Source: Muribaculaceae bacterium (GTDB lineage: Bacteria; Bacteroidota; Bacteroidia; Bacteroidales; Muribaculaceae). From it: a DNA stretch of 36,205 bases. Below, in pieces: positions 9,332 through 17,740 of this stretch; within the stretch, counting starts at the first letter, position 1, and each line of letters begins with the position of its first letter. Position numbers and translations under genes: made by a program. Under the pieces are notes generated by a model. The model saw only the letters and a program-made list of their open reading frames with translations. It ran no database searches and had not been told where the DNA came from. The stretch lies in NCBI GenBank assembly GCA_023662835.1, contig JAMPII010000021.1, positions 1 to 36,205 on the forward strand, read 5' to 3'.

Positions 9332-9946
9332 TTATTGTCCAACTACCACTTTTGCGTGACGGAGCACTTTGTCGTGGAGTGTGTAGCCTTTTTGTATGGT
9401 ATCGATAATTTTTCCTTTCTGTTCGGGCGTTGGTGCGGGGAACATGGTTACGGCCTCGTGCATTTCTGTGTCGAAATTGGTGCCAGGTGCTGTATCAATC
9501 GCTTTTACACCATTTTGTTCCAGATATTTTACGAATTTATTGTAGATCAGCTCAACACCCTCTTTTATCGACGACGGATCGGAATTCTCATTAATAGCTT
9601 GCAGGGAGCGTTCAAAATCGTCGATTATCGGGAGCAAACCTCGCAATGCGCTTTCGCCTCCATTTTTTATTAGTTCGCTTTTCTCTTTTAAAGTGCGTTT
9701 TCGGAAATTGTCGAATTCAGCCATGAGGAAAAGGTATTCTTTCTTCTCTTTTTCCAGTTGAGTGGTTGTTTCTTCCAATTGTTTGCGAAGCGATTCCTCC
9801 TCGCTCATTTCTGCCATCTCCGCGTCGACGGGCTGGTCGTATTCATCGTTGAGTTCTTCAACGTCGTTAATTTCTACGTTTTCGTTTGCCTCCGGGTCGA
9901 TTGATTGTTCGGTTTCGGCGTTATTCTGATGATATTTTTTGTCCAT
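9332..9946 (-). CDS. grpE: nucleotide exchange factor GrpE
   Basis: A 204-residue GrpE that releases ADP from DnaK. The first 60 or so residues are strongly acidic (Glu/Asp-rich) and probably disordered. A long coiled-coil helix (about 55-100, with FRKRTLKEKSE) mediates dimerization. The C-terminal beta domain has the conserved HEAVTMFPA-like segment and ends GYTLHDKVLRHAKVVVGQ, as in typical GrpE proteins. It is first in the grpE-dnaJ unit. I found no consensus promoter or CIRCE-type operator in front. An imperfect inverted repeat at 9988-10020 is the only notable upstream element. Confidence 0.96.
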   Translation of the reverse strand: MDKKYHQNNAETEQSIDPEANENVEINDVEELNDEYDQPVDAEMAEMSEEESLRKQLEETTTQLEKEKKEYLFLMAEFDNFRKRTLKEKSELIKNGGESALRGLLPIIDDFERSLQAINENSDPSSIKEGVELIYNKFVKYLEQNGVKAIDTAPGTNFDTEMHEAVTMFPAPTPEQKGKIIDTIQKGYTLHDKVLRHAKVVVGQ

Positions 9947-9987
9947 AACGGTTTAATTTAACTTGTAGAATTTCAAAGAAAGTTACT

Positions 9988-10020
9988 GCAAAAACAATGC
10001 CTAAATAGCATTATTTGTGC
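9988..10020. repeat. imperfect inverted repeat between ispE and grpE
   Basis: Two 13-nt arms (9988-10000 and 10008-10020) pair at 11 of 13 positions around a 7-nt loop (CTAAATA). The element lies 42 bp before the grpE ATG and 41 bp beyond the ispE stop. It could be an ispE terminator, although the downstream U-tract is weak, or a control element in the grpE leader. Confidence 0.5.
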
Positions 10021-10060
10021 AATATCCTCATTATTCATAACAAGCTCGTGCCCATATCGT

Positions 10061-10912
10061 TCATTTTTTGACATTATAGAGCATGTTGGAACAATGGCTG
10101 ACGTAGCCCGGTGGAAGAGTTTTGGCGAAGGCTGACATTCTGTCAGCATCGTTTTTGTGGTAGATGCCGTATACGGATGCTCCTGAGCCGCTCATGGATG
10201 TGTAAACTGCTCCCGATTGTGAAATAGCCTTTTTTAGCGATTCAATTTCCGGAAACTGGGAAAAAACACTTGCTTCAAACCTATTTAATATGTTGTTTCC
10301 CCATTTTTCGGGTTTTGTAGTTTGTACTGCTTTTGCCAAATCGATTTCCGGCTGTCGCGGTGTAACACCTTGATATGCTTGTTTTGTCGACACTGCAACG
10401 GGTGGTTTCACGATGAGTAACATGTAGTCGGACATGTCGATTTCCAGGGGGGAAAATACGTTCCCTATGCCGGTTGCCCGCATTGGTTTATTATAGATGA
10501 AAAATGGACAGTCGGCACCTATTCCCGTGGCATAAGCAGCCAATTCCTCTTTCTGTAATCCTAGAGAAAGAAGCTCGTTTAAGCCAACGAGCGTGAAAGC
10601 TGCGTCGGAGCTCCCTCCGCCCAGACCGGCACCATCGGGAATGATTTTGTGAAGATAAATATTGACAGGCGGAATTGGGAAATTGTCGCTCATTATTTGC
10701 CATGCGCGCATAACAAGATTTTTCTCCGGTGGACAATCAACTTTGTTGCCTGTGACTGTAAGTGTTGTCTTTGTGCCTTTGGCCGGGACAATCTCTAGAA
10801 TATCGCACCATTTGGTTGGAAAGAAAATCGTGTCAAGATTATGGTATCCGTCGGGTCGACGAGAGGTGATTTCGAGACCAATATTAATTTTTGCGTTGGG
10901 AAATAGTATCAT
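10061..10912 (-). CDS. ispE: 4-diphosphocytidyl-2-C-methyl-D-erythritol kinase
   Basis: A GHMP-family kinase of 283 residues, the usual IspE length. It phosphorylates CDP-methylerythritol in the non-mevalonate isoprenoid pathway. The N-terminus NAKINIGLEI contains the catalytic lysine (K8). The ATP-binding glycine loop PDGAGLGGGSSDA is at 92-104, and D134 in GADCPFF is the expected catalytic aspartate. The C-terminal motif MSGSGASVYGIY is also present. It starts 16 bp after the stop of the small lipoprotein gene and so probably shares the transcript of the C10 protease. No other isoprenoid gene is in the window. Confidence 0.95.
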   Translation of the reverse strand: MILFPNAKINIGLEITSRRPDGYHNLDTIFFPTKWCDILEIVPAKGTKTTLTVTGNKVDCPPEKNLVMRAWQIMSDNFPIPPVNIYLHKIIPDGAGLGGGSSDAAFTLVGLNELLSLGLQKEELAAYATGIGADCPFFIYNKPMRATGIGNVFSPLEIDMSDYMLLIVKPPVAVSTKQAYQGVTPRQPEIDLAKAVQTTKPEKWGNNILNRFEASVFSQFPEIESLKKAISQSGAVYTSMSGSGASVYGIYHKNDADRMSAFAKTLPPGYVSHCSNMLYNVKK

Positions 10913-10928
10913 TTGTTATAAACAACCA

Positions 10929-11501
10929 CTAAATGTTTTCGGGGCCTATCATTACGGCATCGATTTTGTAAATCACGTTACATCCCTCAAGTTTGTTGCT
11001 GATAAGGGAGTCGCATTGGGCGGGTGTGACTTGTCCGTTTTTAAATGGTAGTTCAACAATTTCGGTAATGTGTGAGCCGGGAATGATGGCTTTTTTCATT
11101 TGTTCCGCTCCGGGACTTTTTGCTAGCTTGGCGTATTCGTCATAGGTATAATGGGTGAATACGGTAGTTGACGTAATCCCGCGGCGATCGAGGAGAAACC
11201 CGTTTTTAAGTTTTATCGGTTTACAACAGGCGATGTCGGATGGCGCCGGATATGATATCACGGTTTTCCCGTCGTTGCTTAGTGTGATCGGAACGTTGTT
11301 GGAGAAGTCGCCATTGGTTTTGTAAATTATGGCCTTTGGTAAGGCTTTCGAACTGTTCCAGCCTGTTACGATAAGCGGTTTATCAACGATCAAAGTTTCA
11401 GCGGTAACGTCTTGGCTAATATCAGGTTGCCGCGCTGCCTTACAAGAAGGCAGTGCGGCAATAACTGTTGATAGGATTACAGAAAGTGAGATAAGTTTCA
11501 T
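10929..11501 (-). CDS. small lipoprotein of unknown function
   Basis: I do not recognise a named family in this 190-residue protein. The N-terminus is a signal peptide ending LPSC, so C20 is probably lipidated; proline at -2 makes the lipobox slightly unusual. The mature part has a predicted beta-rich core containing PKAIIYKTNGDFSNNVPI, a CC pair near 111-112, and FTHYTYDEYAKL. It overlaps the 3' end of the C10 protease gene by 4 bp (ATGA), which implies translational coupling. Some Bacteroides C10 proteases are encoded beside inhibitor genes, so an inhibitor or partner role is conceivable, but nothing in the sequence proves it. Confidence 0.8.
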   Translation of the reverse strand: MKLISLSVILSTVIAALPSCKAARQPDISQDVTAETLIVDKPLIVTGWNSSKALPKAIIYKTNGDFSNNVPITLSNDGKTVISYPAPSDIACCKPIKLKNGFLLDRRGITSTTVFTHYTYDEYAKLAKSPGAEQMKKAIIPGSHITEIVELPFKNGQVTPAQCDSLISNKLEGCNVIYKIDAVMIGPENI

Positions 11502-14035
11502 TTCTTGATAAAATGTGTGGCTATATTGCCGTTTTCAGTCGCTACTTGCATCAGATAATGTCCGGAGGCAAGATCTGTTACATCAATTTGAACAGAGGAT
11601 TCAATACCTGCAAAGCGTTCAGATAGAACAACTTGTCCGTGTAGCGAGTAAACGATAACCGCACTGATCGGATTTGGTGCCGTTACATTGGCGAATGTTG
11701 TTGCCGGATTGGGCGTTACAATCAGTATTTTTGCTGCATTGTCCGTTATTTCGTCAATTCCGGTTTCCTCGTCGCCCATTGTGAATCGTACGCGACTTCC
11801 GATTTCGCGGCTATTGTAGCGGGGCACAACGAAATAGGGGCGTCCTGGCTGACCTTTGGGTATTGCTCCCTTTGCTATATAATTAACGGTTTCTCCGGAT
11901 TTAATGTTTACTATGTCGGAATATAATTTGCCTGCTGAACTAACATAGCCGTCGCCGTCGTCATCGAAGTTTTCGTAAACAATTAGTTCGATCATTCCGT
12001 GGAAATCACCATTTAATGCCGATATTTTGCCTGTGAATTGAACGTTGTTCATCGGCACCTTACCATCGATTAAGTGCGACGGGCTGACGGTTGCTGTTAT
12101 TGAACCTTCGGCTGTGGTTGTTACGGGGTAAAGGCTGGAAATGACTGAGTAGTTGCTGCCCGATTTAATCATGAAAGCGACATAATATTCATTGTTGGCA
12201 GCTAGGTTTTTAGCGTTGATTTCGGCCTCGACATCGACTGTAGAGTTAGCCTGTATCTCGATTACTTTCGAACTTGCTATCGATTCAACTGTAGCTGAGC
12301 CGGTTGATTCGTCGTAATTGAGAATGCCGCAATATATGAAATCGTTGAAATAGCTTCCGGAATTTTTGATTGTAACGTTCACGTTATACAATCCGTTGCA
12401 TACCAATTGTGAAGGTATATCAGACGATTTCGCTTCTAGTTTGGCCGATGTGTCGGGTGTACTTACAGTTACAACGTCGTCATTTACAGTTAATGTGATA
12501 TATTGGGGAGAAGTCAACGGAATCAATATTTTACTCCATGTTTTGCCGCTATTTAATGTGTAGGCCGGAGCAATCTGATATGTACCTGATGTGGTAATAT
12601 TACTACAATTAAAGCTAATTGAACTATAACCGTAATTTGGGTTCAGGTTTGACGAATTGAATGAAGTGTAATATTCTATCTCGTTGGTTCCCATATTTTT
12701 AACCTCTACGCCAAAGCTAAGTGAAGGTATGGCAACCGGACTGATGTTGTAGAATACAGTACCGCTAACTTTTTCTTCCTTTTCATTTGGGAAGAGTGTT
12801 ACCGAAGCATTACGGTTTATTATTGAGTTCGGTGCCGACAATCCGCTAGCACCAACCAAATAAGTGTATTCTGAATTTTCCTCAGGTAGTTTTATGTTGA
12901 TTACCGCACCTTGTGTGGTGTTGTAGCCTCCAGTCCCGCCACCGATGCCAAGTGTTGAGGGGTCAAGCGCCGACAATTTGAAGTAGCCGTCGGATGAGCC
13001 ACCCCAACCCCAATTGATGTGGAAATATCCATTGTCCTGATAGCCGTCGCATACGAAAGAGTGGCCGCCGCCATCGCCATGGCCGCTATATTGCACAGGG
13101 CGTTCAGCTTTGAGCTCGTTGTATATCATCTCTTCCCAGTCGGCCGTGTTGAAGAATTTGCGTTGGTGGTAAAATGCGCTTTTGTCGTAATTGAAATATT
13201 GGATATAGGCTCCCGGCAGTTTGTTGCTTTGTGCTCCGCTGGAATTTTGACCGTAGCCCATGTCGACAGATACGCCACAGGCGTGCATCAGTGTTGCAAC
13301 AGCATCTTTTTCTTTGCTAGTCGAAGCTATGCCGTAGGTGTAGGTCATATTAGACCAATCGAAGGTTACCTTGCTAAAGTCCATCGATTGGCTTTCCTGA
13401 CCCTTTTGTTCAACATTATTTACTTTATATGTGTATTCGAAAGTGTAGTCGTGGCTTCCTTGTCCTTTTGCTGGCCATTGGTGGTAGCGCATGATCTGAG
13501 CCATGGCAGTCGCAACGCAACCTGTTGGCGATTGTGAACCTGCCAGTACAGGAGTGTATAGGTTGTATGGTGCGCTCTGGTTCCATTTTGTTTGGATAAG
13601 GGGCGCGATCTCTTTCCATTGGCTATAATTAGAAGCGCTTTGGGCATAGGTGGCTATTTGTTGAGTTGGATGTTGCTGTTCGGCGTATTCAATCTGCTTC
13701 TGATACTCCGACAGCCACCATTTCATTGCCGGCGGGATATTGTTATAGTCAAAGCAACCTGTTGTTGAGTAGCCGAGAATAGGCTCGGCACAATCGCTAG
13801 CCGAAACAATTGTGTAGCCCGACATCTCGTTATTGAATACGTATATTGCTGCTTCGCCTGTCGCTTCCGATTCCAGTACATAGATTGGAGTGGTGTTAAC
13901 CGACAGCTGTTTCTGTGTTGTGGTGGCTTTCTCTGCTCTGGCAATGGCCTGATGAGGAGTTAGTTGTACGGCATATGCCGGCAATGCACATGTTAGGGTT
14001 AACAAGGCGGCAACTGTTTTCGATTTTATTTGCAT
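11498..14035 (-). CDS. C10 family (streptopain-type) cysteine protease with T9SS sorting domain
   Basis: From the ATG at 14035 this is an 845-residue secreted protease. A longer in-frame start at 14065 would need TTG, and the ATG puts a clean signal peptide (MQIKSKTVAALL...PAYA) at the N-terminus. A prodomain of the streptopain/Spi type follows (about 25-125). The peptidase domain has nucleophile C173 in SPTGCVATAMAQ and catalytic H325 in GGGHSFVCDGY, followed by the family segment HINWGWGGSSDGYF. The middle region (about 390-750) is beta-rich and may hold Ig-like domains. The last 80 or so residues form a type A sorting domain with PNPATTFANV, ALSGHYLMQV-like strands and a terminal IKK, so export through T9SS is expected. 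It leads a probable operon with the lipoprotein and ispE. Confidence 0.92.
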   Translation of the reverse strand: MQIKSKTVAALLTLTCALPAYAVQLTPHQAIARAEKATTTQKQLSVNTTPIYVLESEATGEAAIYVFNNEMSGYTIVSASDCAEPILGYSTTGCFDYNNIPPAMKWWLSEYQKQIEYAEQQHPTQQIATYAQSASNYSQWKEIAPLIQTKWNQSAPYNLYTPVLAGSQSPTGCVATAMAQIMRYHQWPAKGQGSHDYTFEYTYKVNNVEQKGQESQSMDFSKVTFDWSNMTYTYGIASTSKEKDAVATLMHACGVSVDMGYGQNSSGAQSNKLPGAYIQYFNYDKSAFYHQRKFFNTADWEEMIYNELKAERPVQYSGHGDGGGHSFVCDGYQDNGYFHINWGWGGSSDGYFKLSALDPSTLGIGGGTGGYNTTQGAVINIKLPEENSEYTYLVGASGLSAPNSIINRNASVTLFPNEKEEKVSGTVFYNISPVAIPSLSFGVEVKNMGTNEIEYYTSFNSSNLNPNYGYSSISFNCSNITTSGTYQIAPAYTLNSGKTWSKILIPLTSPQYITLTVNDDVVTVSTPDTSAKLEAKSSDIPSQLVCNGLYNVNVTIKNSGSYFNDFIYCGILNYDESTGSATVESIASSKVIEIQANSTVDVEAEINAKNLAANNEYYVAFMIKSGSNYSVISSLYPVTTTAEGSITATVSPSHLIDGKVPMNNVQFTGKISALNGDFHGMIELIVYENFDDDGDGYVSSAGKLYSDIVNIKSGETVNYIAKGAIPKGQPGRPYFVVPRYNSREIGSRVRFTMGDEETGIDEITDNAAKILIVTPNPATTFANVTAPNPISAVIVYSLHGQVVLSERFAGIESSVQIDVTDLASGHYLMQVATENGNIATHFIKK

Positions 14036-14082
14036 GGGTTTGATTATTGTAATTGATGGCTTCAATAGCTATATGAATACTG

Positions 14083-14114
14083 CAAAGTAACATAAAATTA
14101 ATAAGATACGCAAT
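14083..14114 (-). promoter_or_regulatory. putative promoter for the C10 protease gene
   Basis: On the minus strand TTACTTTG (14090 to 14083) differs from TAnnTTTG at one fixed base. ATTG (14114 to 14111) supplies the -33 element with a 20-nt spacer. Transcription would start near 14076, about 40 nt before the ATG at 14035. Confidence 0.45.
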
Positions 14115-14160
14115 AGCGAGCAGTTATAATGGCTCCTATAGCTCCGACTCATAAAATAAG

Positions 14161-14189
14161 GGAGCCGATACATTAGATGTATCGGCTCC
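14161..14189 (-). terminator. intrinsic terminator after rpsA
   Basis: Perfect 13-bp stem (14161-14173 with 14177-14189) and a 3-nt loop, 31 bp beyond the rpsA stop. On the minus strand it is followed by CTTATTTTATG. A second GGCTCC at 14131-14136 could pair with the 14161-14166 arm as an alternative fold. Confidence 0.8.
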
Positions 14190-14220
14190 GGTTATGTTTG
14201 GCTTAAAATATTCGATATGA

Positions 14221-16002
14221 TTATTTTTTTGATGCCAGACGTTCTTTTAGTGCTGCGAGTTCTTCGAGGTCGCCAAGTGTTGTGCGTTCAACGGAAGTAG
14301 CTGCTGCCGGCTGTTCTTCTTTTTTTGTTTGACGACGAGCTGCTTTACGAGCTTCATTCTTTTCAGCTTTAGCTTCGTCCTCGAAGATGCGGCTGTGAGA
14401 AAGGAATATGCGCTTGTTGTCTTTATTGAACTCGATTACCTTGAAGTCGAGAGTTTCGTTAACTTTGGCGGGGGTGCCGTCTTCTTTAACGAGATGTTTG
14501 GGAGTTGCGAAACCTTCAACACCATGGGAAAGAGCAACTACGCCACCTTTGTCCTGAAGTTCAACGATTGTTCCTTGGTGGATTGAACCAACAGTGAACA
14601 CTCCTTCAAGAGCATCCCAGGGGTTTTCTTCGAGCTGTTTGTGTCCCAGTGACAGGCGACGGTTGTCTTTGTCGATTTCGAGAACTTGTACGTCGATGTC
14701 GGCGCCAACTTGAGTGAATTCCGACGGATGTTTGATTTTCTTTGTCCAAGAAAGGTCGCTGATGTGGATAAGACCGTCAACACCTTCTTCGATTTCAACA
14801 AATACGCCGAAGTTTGTGAAGTTGCGAACTTTGGCTGTGTGTTTGCTGCCGATGGGGTATTTAACTTCAATATCGTCCCAGGGATCGTTCTTGAGCTGTT
14901 TGATACCGAGCGACATTTTGCGTTCGTCGCGATCGAGAGTAAGGATAACGGCTTCAACTTCGTCGCCTACTTTCATGAAGTCCTGAGCAGAACGCAGGTG
15001 CTGGCTCCAAGACATTTCAGAAACGTGGATGAGGCCTTCTACGCCGGGAGCGATTTCAACAAATGCACCATAGTCAGCCATGACAACAACTTTACCTTTA
15101 ACCTTGTCACCAATTTTGAGGTCAGCGTCAAGAGCATCCCATGGATGGGGCTGGAGTTGTTTCAAACCGAGAGCGATGCGTTTGCGCTCGTCGTCGAAGT
15201 CGAGTATAACAACATCGAGCTCCTGATCGAGTTTTACGATCTCTTCGGGATGGCTTACGCGACCCCAAGAAAGATCGGTGATGTGGATAAGTCCGTCAAC
15301 ACCGCCCAGGTCGATGAATACGCCGTAGGAAGTGATGTTCTTAACAACGCCTTTGAGAACCTGACCGCGTTCGAGTTTGGCGATGATTTCGCGTTTCTGA
15401 GCTTCGAGTTCAGCTTCGATGAGAGCTTTGTGAGAAACAACAACGTTTTTGAATTCCTGGTTGATTTTAACAACTTTGAATTCCATTGTTTTGCCTACGA
15501 AAATATCGTAATCGCGGATAGGCTTAACGTCGATTTGCGATCCGGGGAGGAATGCCTCGATGCCGAATACATCGACGATCATGCCACCTTTTGTGCGGCA
15601 TTTGATAAGACCTTTGATGATTTCGTCGTTATCAAGCGCTTGGTTGATGCGTTCCCAAGAGCGTGACATACGGGCTTTACGGTGAGAAAGAATCAGCTGG
15701 CCTTTTTTGTCTTCCTGATTTTCGATGAATACCTCAACTACGTCGCCTACTTTGATTTCGGGGTTGTAGCGGAATTCGCTCATGGGTATGATACCGTCGC
15801 TCTTGTATCCGATGTTAACCACTGCCTCGCGCTTGTTGAGGGCGATAATGGTACCTTCGATTACGTCTTTGTCCTTGACGGTGTTGAGCGACTCGTCATA
15901 GGTTTTGGTGAGTTCTTCGCGGGTTTTGCCACTTTGGGTGTCGCCATTTTCGTAGGCATCCCAATCGAAGTCCTCGATGGGGGAAGTTTTTACTTCGTTC
16001 AT
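14221..16002 (-). CDS. rpsA: 30S ribosomal protein S1
   Basis: A 593-residue S1 protein, which binds mRNA and helps load it on the 30S subunit. Six S1 RNA-binding repeats can be placed at about 46-110, 127-193, 212-281, 300-369, 387-456 and 473-540. Repeats 3-5 are the most regular, each with a GVDGLIHI-type or closely related strand (GVEGLIHV in repeat 4). A Lys/Glu/Ala-rich tail (542-593) extends past the last repeat. The gene has its own consensus promoter, a leader hairpin and a strong terminator, so it is a single-gene unit. Its biased codon use leaves long open frames on the opposite strand, which I regard as artefacts. Confidence 0.97.
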   Translation of the reverse strand: MNEVKTSPIEDFDWDAYENGDTQSGKTREELTKTYDESLNTVKDKDVIEGTIIALNKREAVVNIGYKSDGIIPMSEFRYNPEIKVGDVVEVFIENQEDKKGQLILSHRKARMSRSWERINQALDNDEIIKGLIKCRTKGGMIVDVFGIEAFLPGSQIDVKPIRDYDIFVGKTMEFKVVKINQEFKNVVVSHKALIEAELEAQKREIIAKLERGQVLKGVVKNITSYGVFIDLGGVDGLIHITDLSWGRVSHPEEIVKLDQELDVVILDFDDERKRIALGLKQLQPHPWDALDADLKIGDKVKGKVVVMADYGAFVEIAPGVEGLIHVSEMSWSQHLRSAQDFMKVGDEVEAVILTLDRDERKMSLGIKQLKNDPWDDIEVKYPIGSKHTAKVRNFTNFGVFVEIEEGVDGLIHISDLSWTKKIKHPSEFTQVGADIDVQVLEIDKDNRRLSLGHKQLEENPWDALEGVFTVGSIHQGTIVELQDKGGVVALSHGVEGFATPKHLVKEDGTPAKVNETLDFKVIEFNKDNKRIFLSHSRIFEDEAKAEKNEARKAARRQTKKEEQPAAATSVERTTLGDLEELAALKERLASKK

Positions 16003-16040
16003 TTAAATAATGGTTAATAATAGGGTTAATTAATATTTTG

Positions 16041-16081
16041 CGCTCCACATTCCGTTGTTGGGTGACGGTTTGTGGATTGCG
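16041..16081 (-). promoter_or_regulatory. structured 5' leader hairpin of rpsA
   Basis: Near the predicted transcript start the leader can fold as CCACA/TGTGG (16045-16049 with 16071-16075), a symmetric 2x2 internal loop, then CCGT/ACGG (16052-16055 with 16065-16068) and a 9-nt loop. A bulged CGC/GCG pair extends the base. In other bacteria the rpsA leader is structured and mediates S1 autoregulation; that role here is inference. Confidence 0.5.
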
Positions 16082-16084
16082 GTG

Positions 16085-16116
16085 CAAATTTAGCACATAA
16101 ATTTCATTCCCACAAA
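16085..16116 (-). promoter_or_regulatory. consensus promoter for rpsA
   Basis: The minus strand shows TTTG (16116 to 16113), a 20-nt spacer and TAAATTTG (16092 to 16085), an exact match to the Bacteroidota consensus. The predicted start near 16079 leaves a leader of about 76 nt. Confidence 0.8.
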
Positions 16117-16133
16117 CATTTTGGCTACATTTG
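16102..16133 (+). promoter_or_regulatory. promoter for the membrane protein at 16155
   Basis: TACATTTG at 16126-16133 fits TAnnTTTG, and TTTC at 16102-16105 matches three of four -33 bases with a 20-nt spacer. It overlaps the divergent rpsA promoter: the rpsA -33 box lies in this spacer. Confidence 0.5.
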
Positions 16134-16154
16134 CACCGTATAATTATATGAAAT

Positions 16155-17714
16155 ATGCGAACCAATAATGCGAACCTACATATGGCTGCTTCGACAAGTA
16201 ATGGCATTTGCCGATATTTGGTCATGGCAGCTTTTATCGTTTATGCGGTTTTGTCGTATTTCACCCCTTTGCAGGTGGACGACCTTTGGTATCTGGCTCA
16301 ATATATTGGCGCCGACAGCAGAACGGGATATTTGTCTATGTGTATCGACCACTGGCTGATGCAAAACGGCCGATTAGGCAATATGATTTGTCCGTTGTTT
16401 GTCGGAATATTTCCGCCTATTGTACGAGCAGTGCTGATAGCCGCAGCTGTAGTGTGCTTGATGGTTATGTCGATTGAGCTGTGGCAACGTTCTGCAAAGT
16501 TAGTGCCGGTCCGATTTGTTATGTTCTGGTTGCTTTTTGTAGTTTGTTTGCCGTGGCATGACAATATTTTTGTTGATGATTTTGCCCTGAATTATGTGCT
16601 GTCGGCTCTTCTAAATGTGCTGTTTATAAGATATTTGATTTGCGACGAACGTGTCAGATGGTGGCGTCTGCCGCTAGCTCTTTTAGCCGGGTGGTCGCAT
16701 GAGGGCGTCTCTGTCCCATTGTTGCTGGCAGTGTCGTTGGTGATTCTCCTTTTCAGAATTAGGCTTAGCCGCAGGCGTATTGTGTTGATGATTGCGTATG
16801 TTTGTGGAATATTGCTGGTTGTTGCTTCACCCGGTATTTGGCAAAGAGCCGGCGGAGCCGAAACGCAATTAGGATTTCGTCATTTTGCCCGTGTTGCTGT
16901 GGTGTGGTTCCCGGCCGTTACGGGGCTGTTGGTTGCTGTTTCGGTTTGTGCAATTGTGCCGCGTTGGAGAAGTGTGGTAATTCGGGCTATGCATAATATG
17001 ATGTTTGTACTTGCTATTGTAGTTGCTTTGCTCACCTATGCGGTAGTGATATATTCAGGAGCGTCGTTCCGTGCGGCATTTTTTTCAGAACTGTTGGCTA
17101 TAGTGGCATTTTTATCCGTTTTCTTCCCGGGAGGGCTTGCCCGTTACAGCCGATGGCTAGTTATTGGGGGATTGTCTTTTTTGGCGTTGTTTTTCGTTGG
17201 TTTGATTAAATGGCAATATATTTTCTACTGCCAGAGCAAGACAATTACTGAAAAGTTGGTATCGCAAAATGGCGGAGCGGTATATGGCCAAATTAAGTAC
17301 TATGCTCCTTTTTTTACACTGGGCCAAACTACAGATGGACAGTGGCGTAATCCGCTGAACTATCAGCTTTTGAATGAGTTCTATAATTTTAAGTATCCTT
17401 CGGTAGCGTTGCCTTACGAGCTTGAAGGGTTTAAGGCAGAAGATTCTGCGGAATGTCTGGCCGGTGATGCCGGGGCTTTACGTGTTGGAGAATATTATGT
17501 GTTGCCGCAGAATGAAAGAATGTTAGCTGAAAATAATATATATGGTCCGATGTATATGTGGGGTTCGTTCCGTGTTACAACCGAGTCGGGGAATGAGCAT
17601 GGAGTGTATGCGTCATTACTCGGATTTGAAACTGCCGGCGGCAGCATTTGGTACCTATTTCTCCCCGACAGAGCCTATTGGCTAGATAGCTACAAGGCAA
17701 TTAGTTGGGAATAA
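16155..17714 (+). CDS. polytopic membrane protein, DUF6056/GT-C-like
   Basis: A 519-residue integral membrane protein with roughly ten hydrophobic segments between residues 20 and 360 and a soluble C-terminal part of about 150 residues. After the first membrane segment comes PLQVDDLWYL with an acidic pair (D42, D43), followed by NGRLGN and later GWSHEGVS. This layout recalls DUF6056 and other GT-C-type glycosyltransferases, in which acidic residues in the first periplasmic loop are catalytic. I cannot confirm membership. Starts at 16155 and 16182 (MAASTSNG) are both possible. The gene stands alone on the plus strand between rpsA and hit, with its own promoter and terminator. Confidence 0.75.
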   Translation: MRTNNANLHMAASTSNGICRYLVMAAFIVYAVLSYFTPLQVDDLWYLAQYIGADSRTGYLSMCIDHWLMQNGRLGNMICPLFVGIFPPIVRAVLIAAAVVCLMVMSIELWQRSAKLVPVRFVMFWLLFVVCLPWHDNIFVDDFALNYVLSALLNVLFIRYLICDERVRWWRLPLALLAGWSHEGVSVPLLLAVSLVILLFRIRLSRRRIVLMIAYVCGILLVVASPGIWQRAGGAETQLGFRHFARVAVVWFPAVTGLLVAVSVCAIVPRWRSVVIRAMHNMMFVLAIVVALLTYAVVIYSGASFRAAFFSELLAIVAFLSVFFPGGLARYSRWLVIGGLSFLALFFVGLIKWQYIFYCQSKTITEKLVSQNGGAVYGQIKYYAPFFTLGQTTDGQWRNPLNYQLLNEFYNFKYPSVALPYELEGFKAEDSAECLAGDAGALRVGEYYVLPQNERMLAENNIYGPMYMWGSFRVTTESGNEHGVYASLLGFETAGGSIWYLFLPDRAYWLDSYKAISWE

Positions 17715-17740
17715 GATGCCATGCCCATACGAAACAACAA

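Noticed and set aside
9947-10060. CIRCE/HrcA operator before grpE
   Set aside because: No TTAGCACTC-N9-GAGTGCTAA sequence is present; the inverted repeat there has a different sequence.
13019-13537. 172-codon open frame on the plus strand within the C10 protease gene
   Set aside because: It is antisense to the catalytic domain, where Cys and His motifs are conserved, and has no promoter or recognisable domain.
14036-14065. Longer start of the C10 protease at 14065
   Set aside because: The codon is TTG, and the ATG at 14035 gives a standard signal peptide.
14686-15666. 326-codon open frame on the plus strand, opposite rpsA
   Set aside because: It lies wholly antisense to rpsA, whose S1 repeats are unmistakable. 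The biased codon use of a highly expressed gene leaves few stops on the other strand. The product is low-complexity (Phe/Asp/Val-rich) with no recognisable motif.
16030-16050. Six-residue frame (MWSAKY) in the rpsA leader
   Set aside because: Too short to separate from chance; its ATG falls in a hairpin arm and no other sign of translation is seen.
16168-16359. Overlapping 63-codon frame starting at 16168
   Set aside because: It lies in an alternative frame inside the membrane protein gene and is much shorter than the main hydrophobic reading frame.
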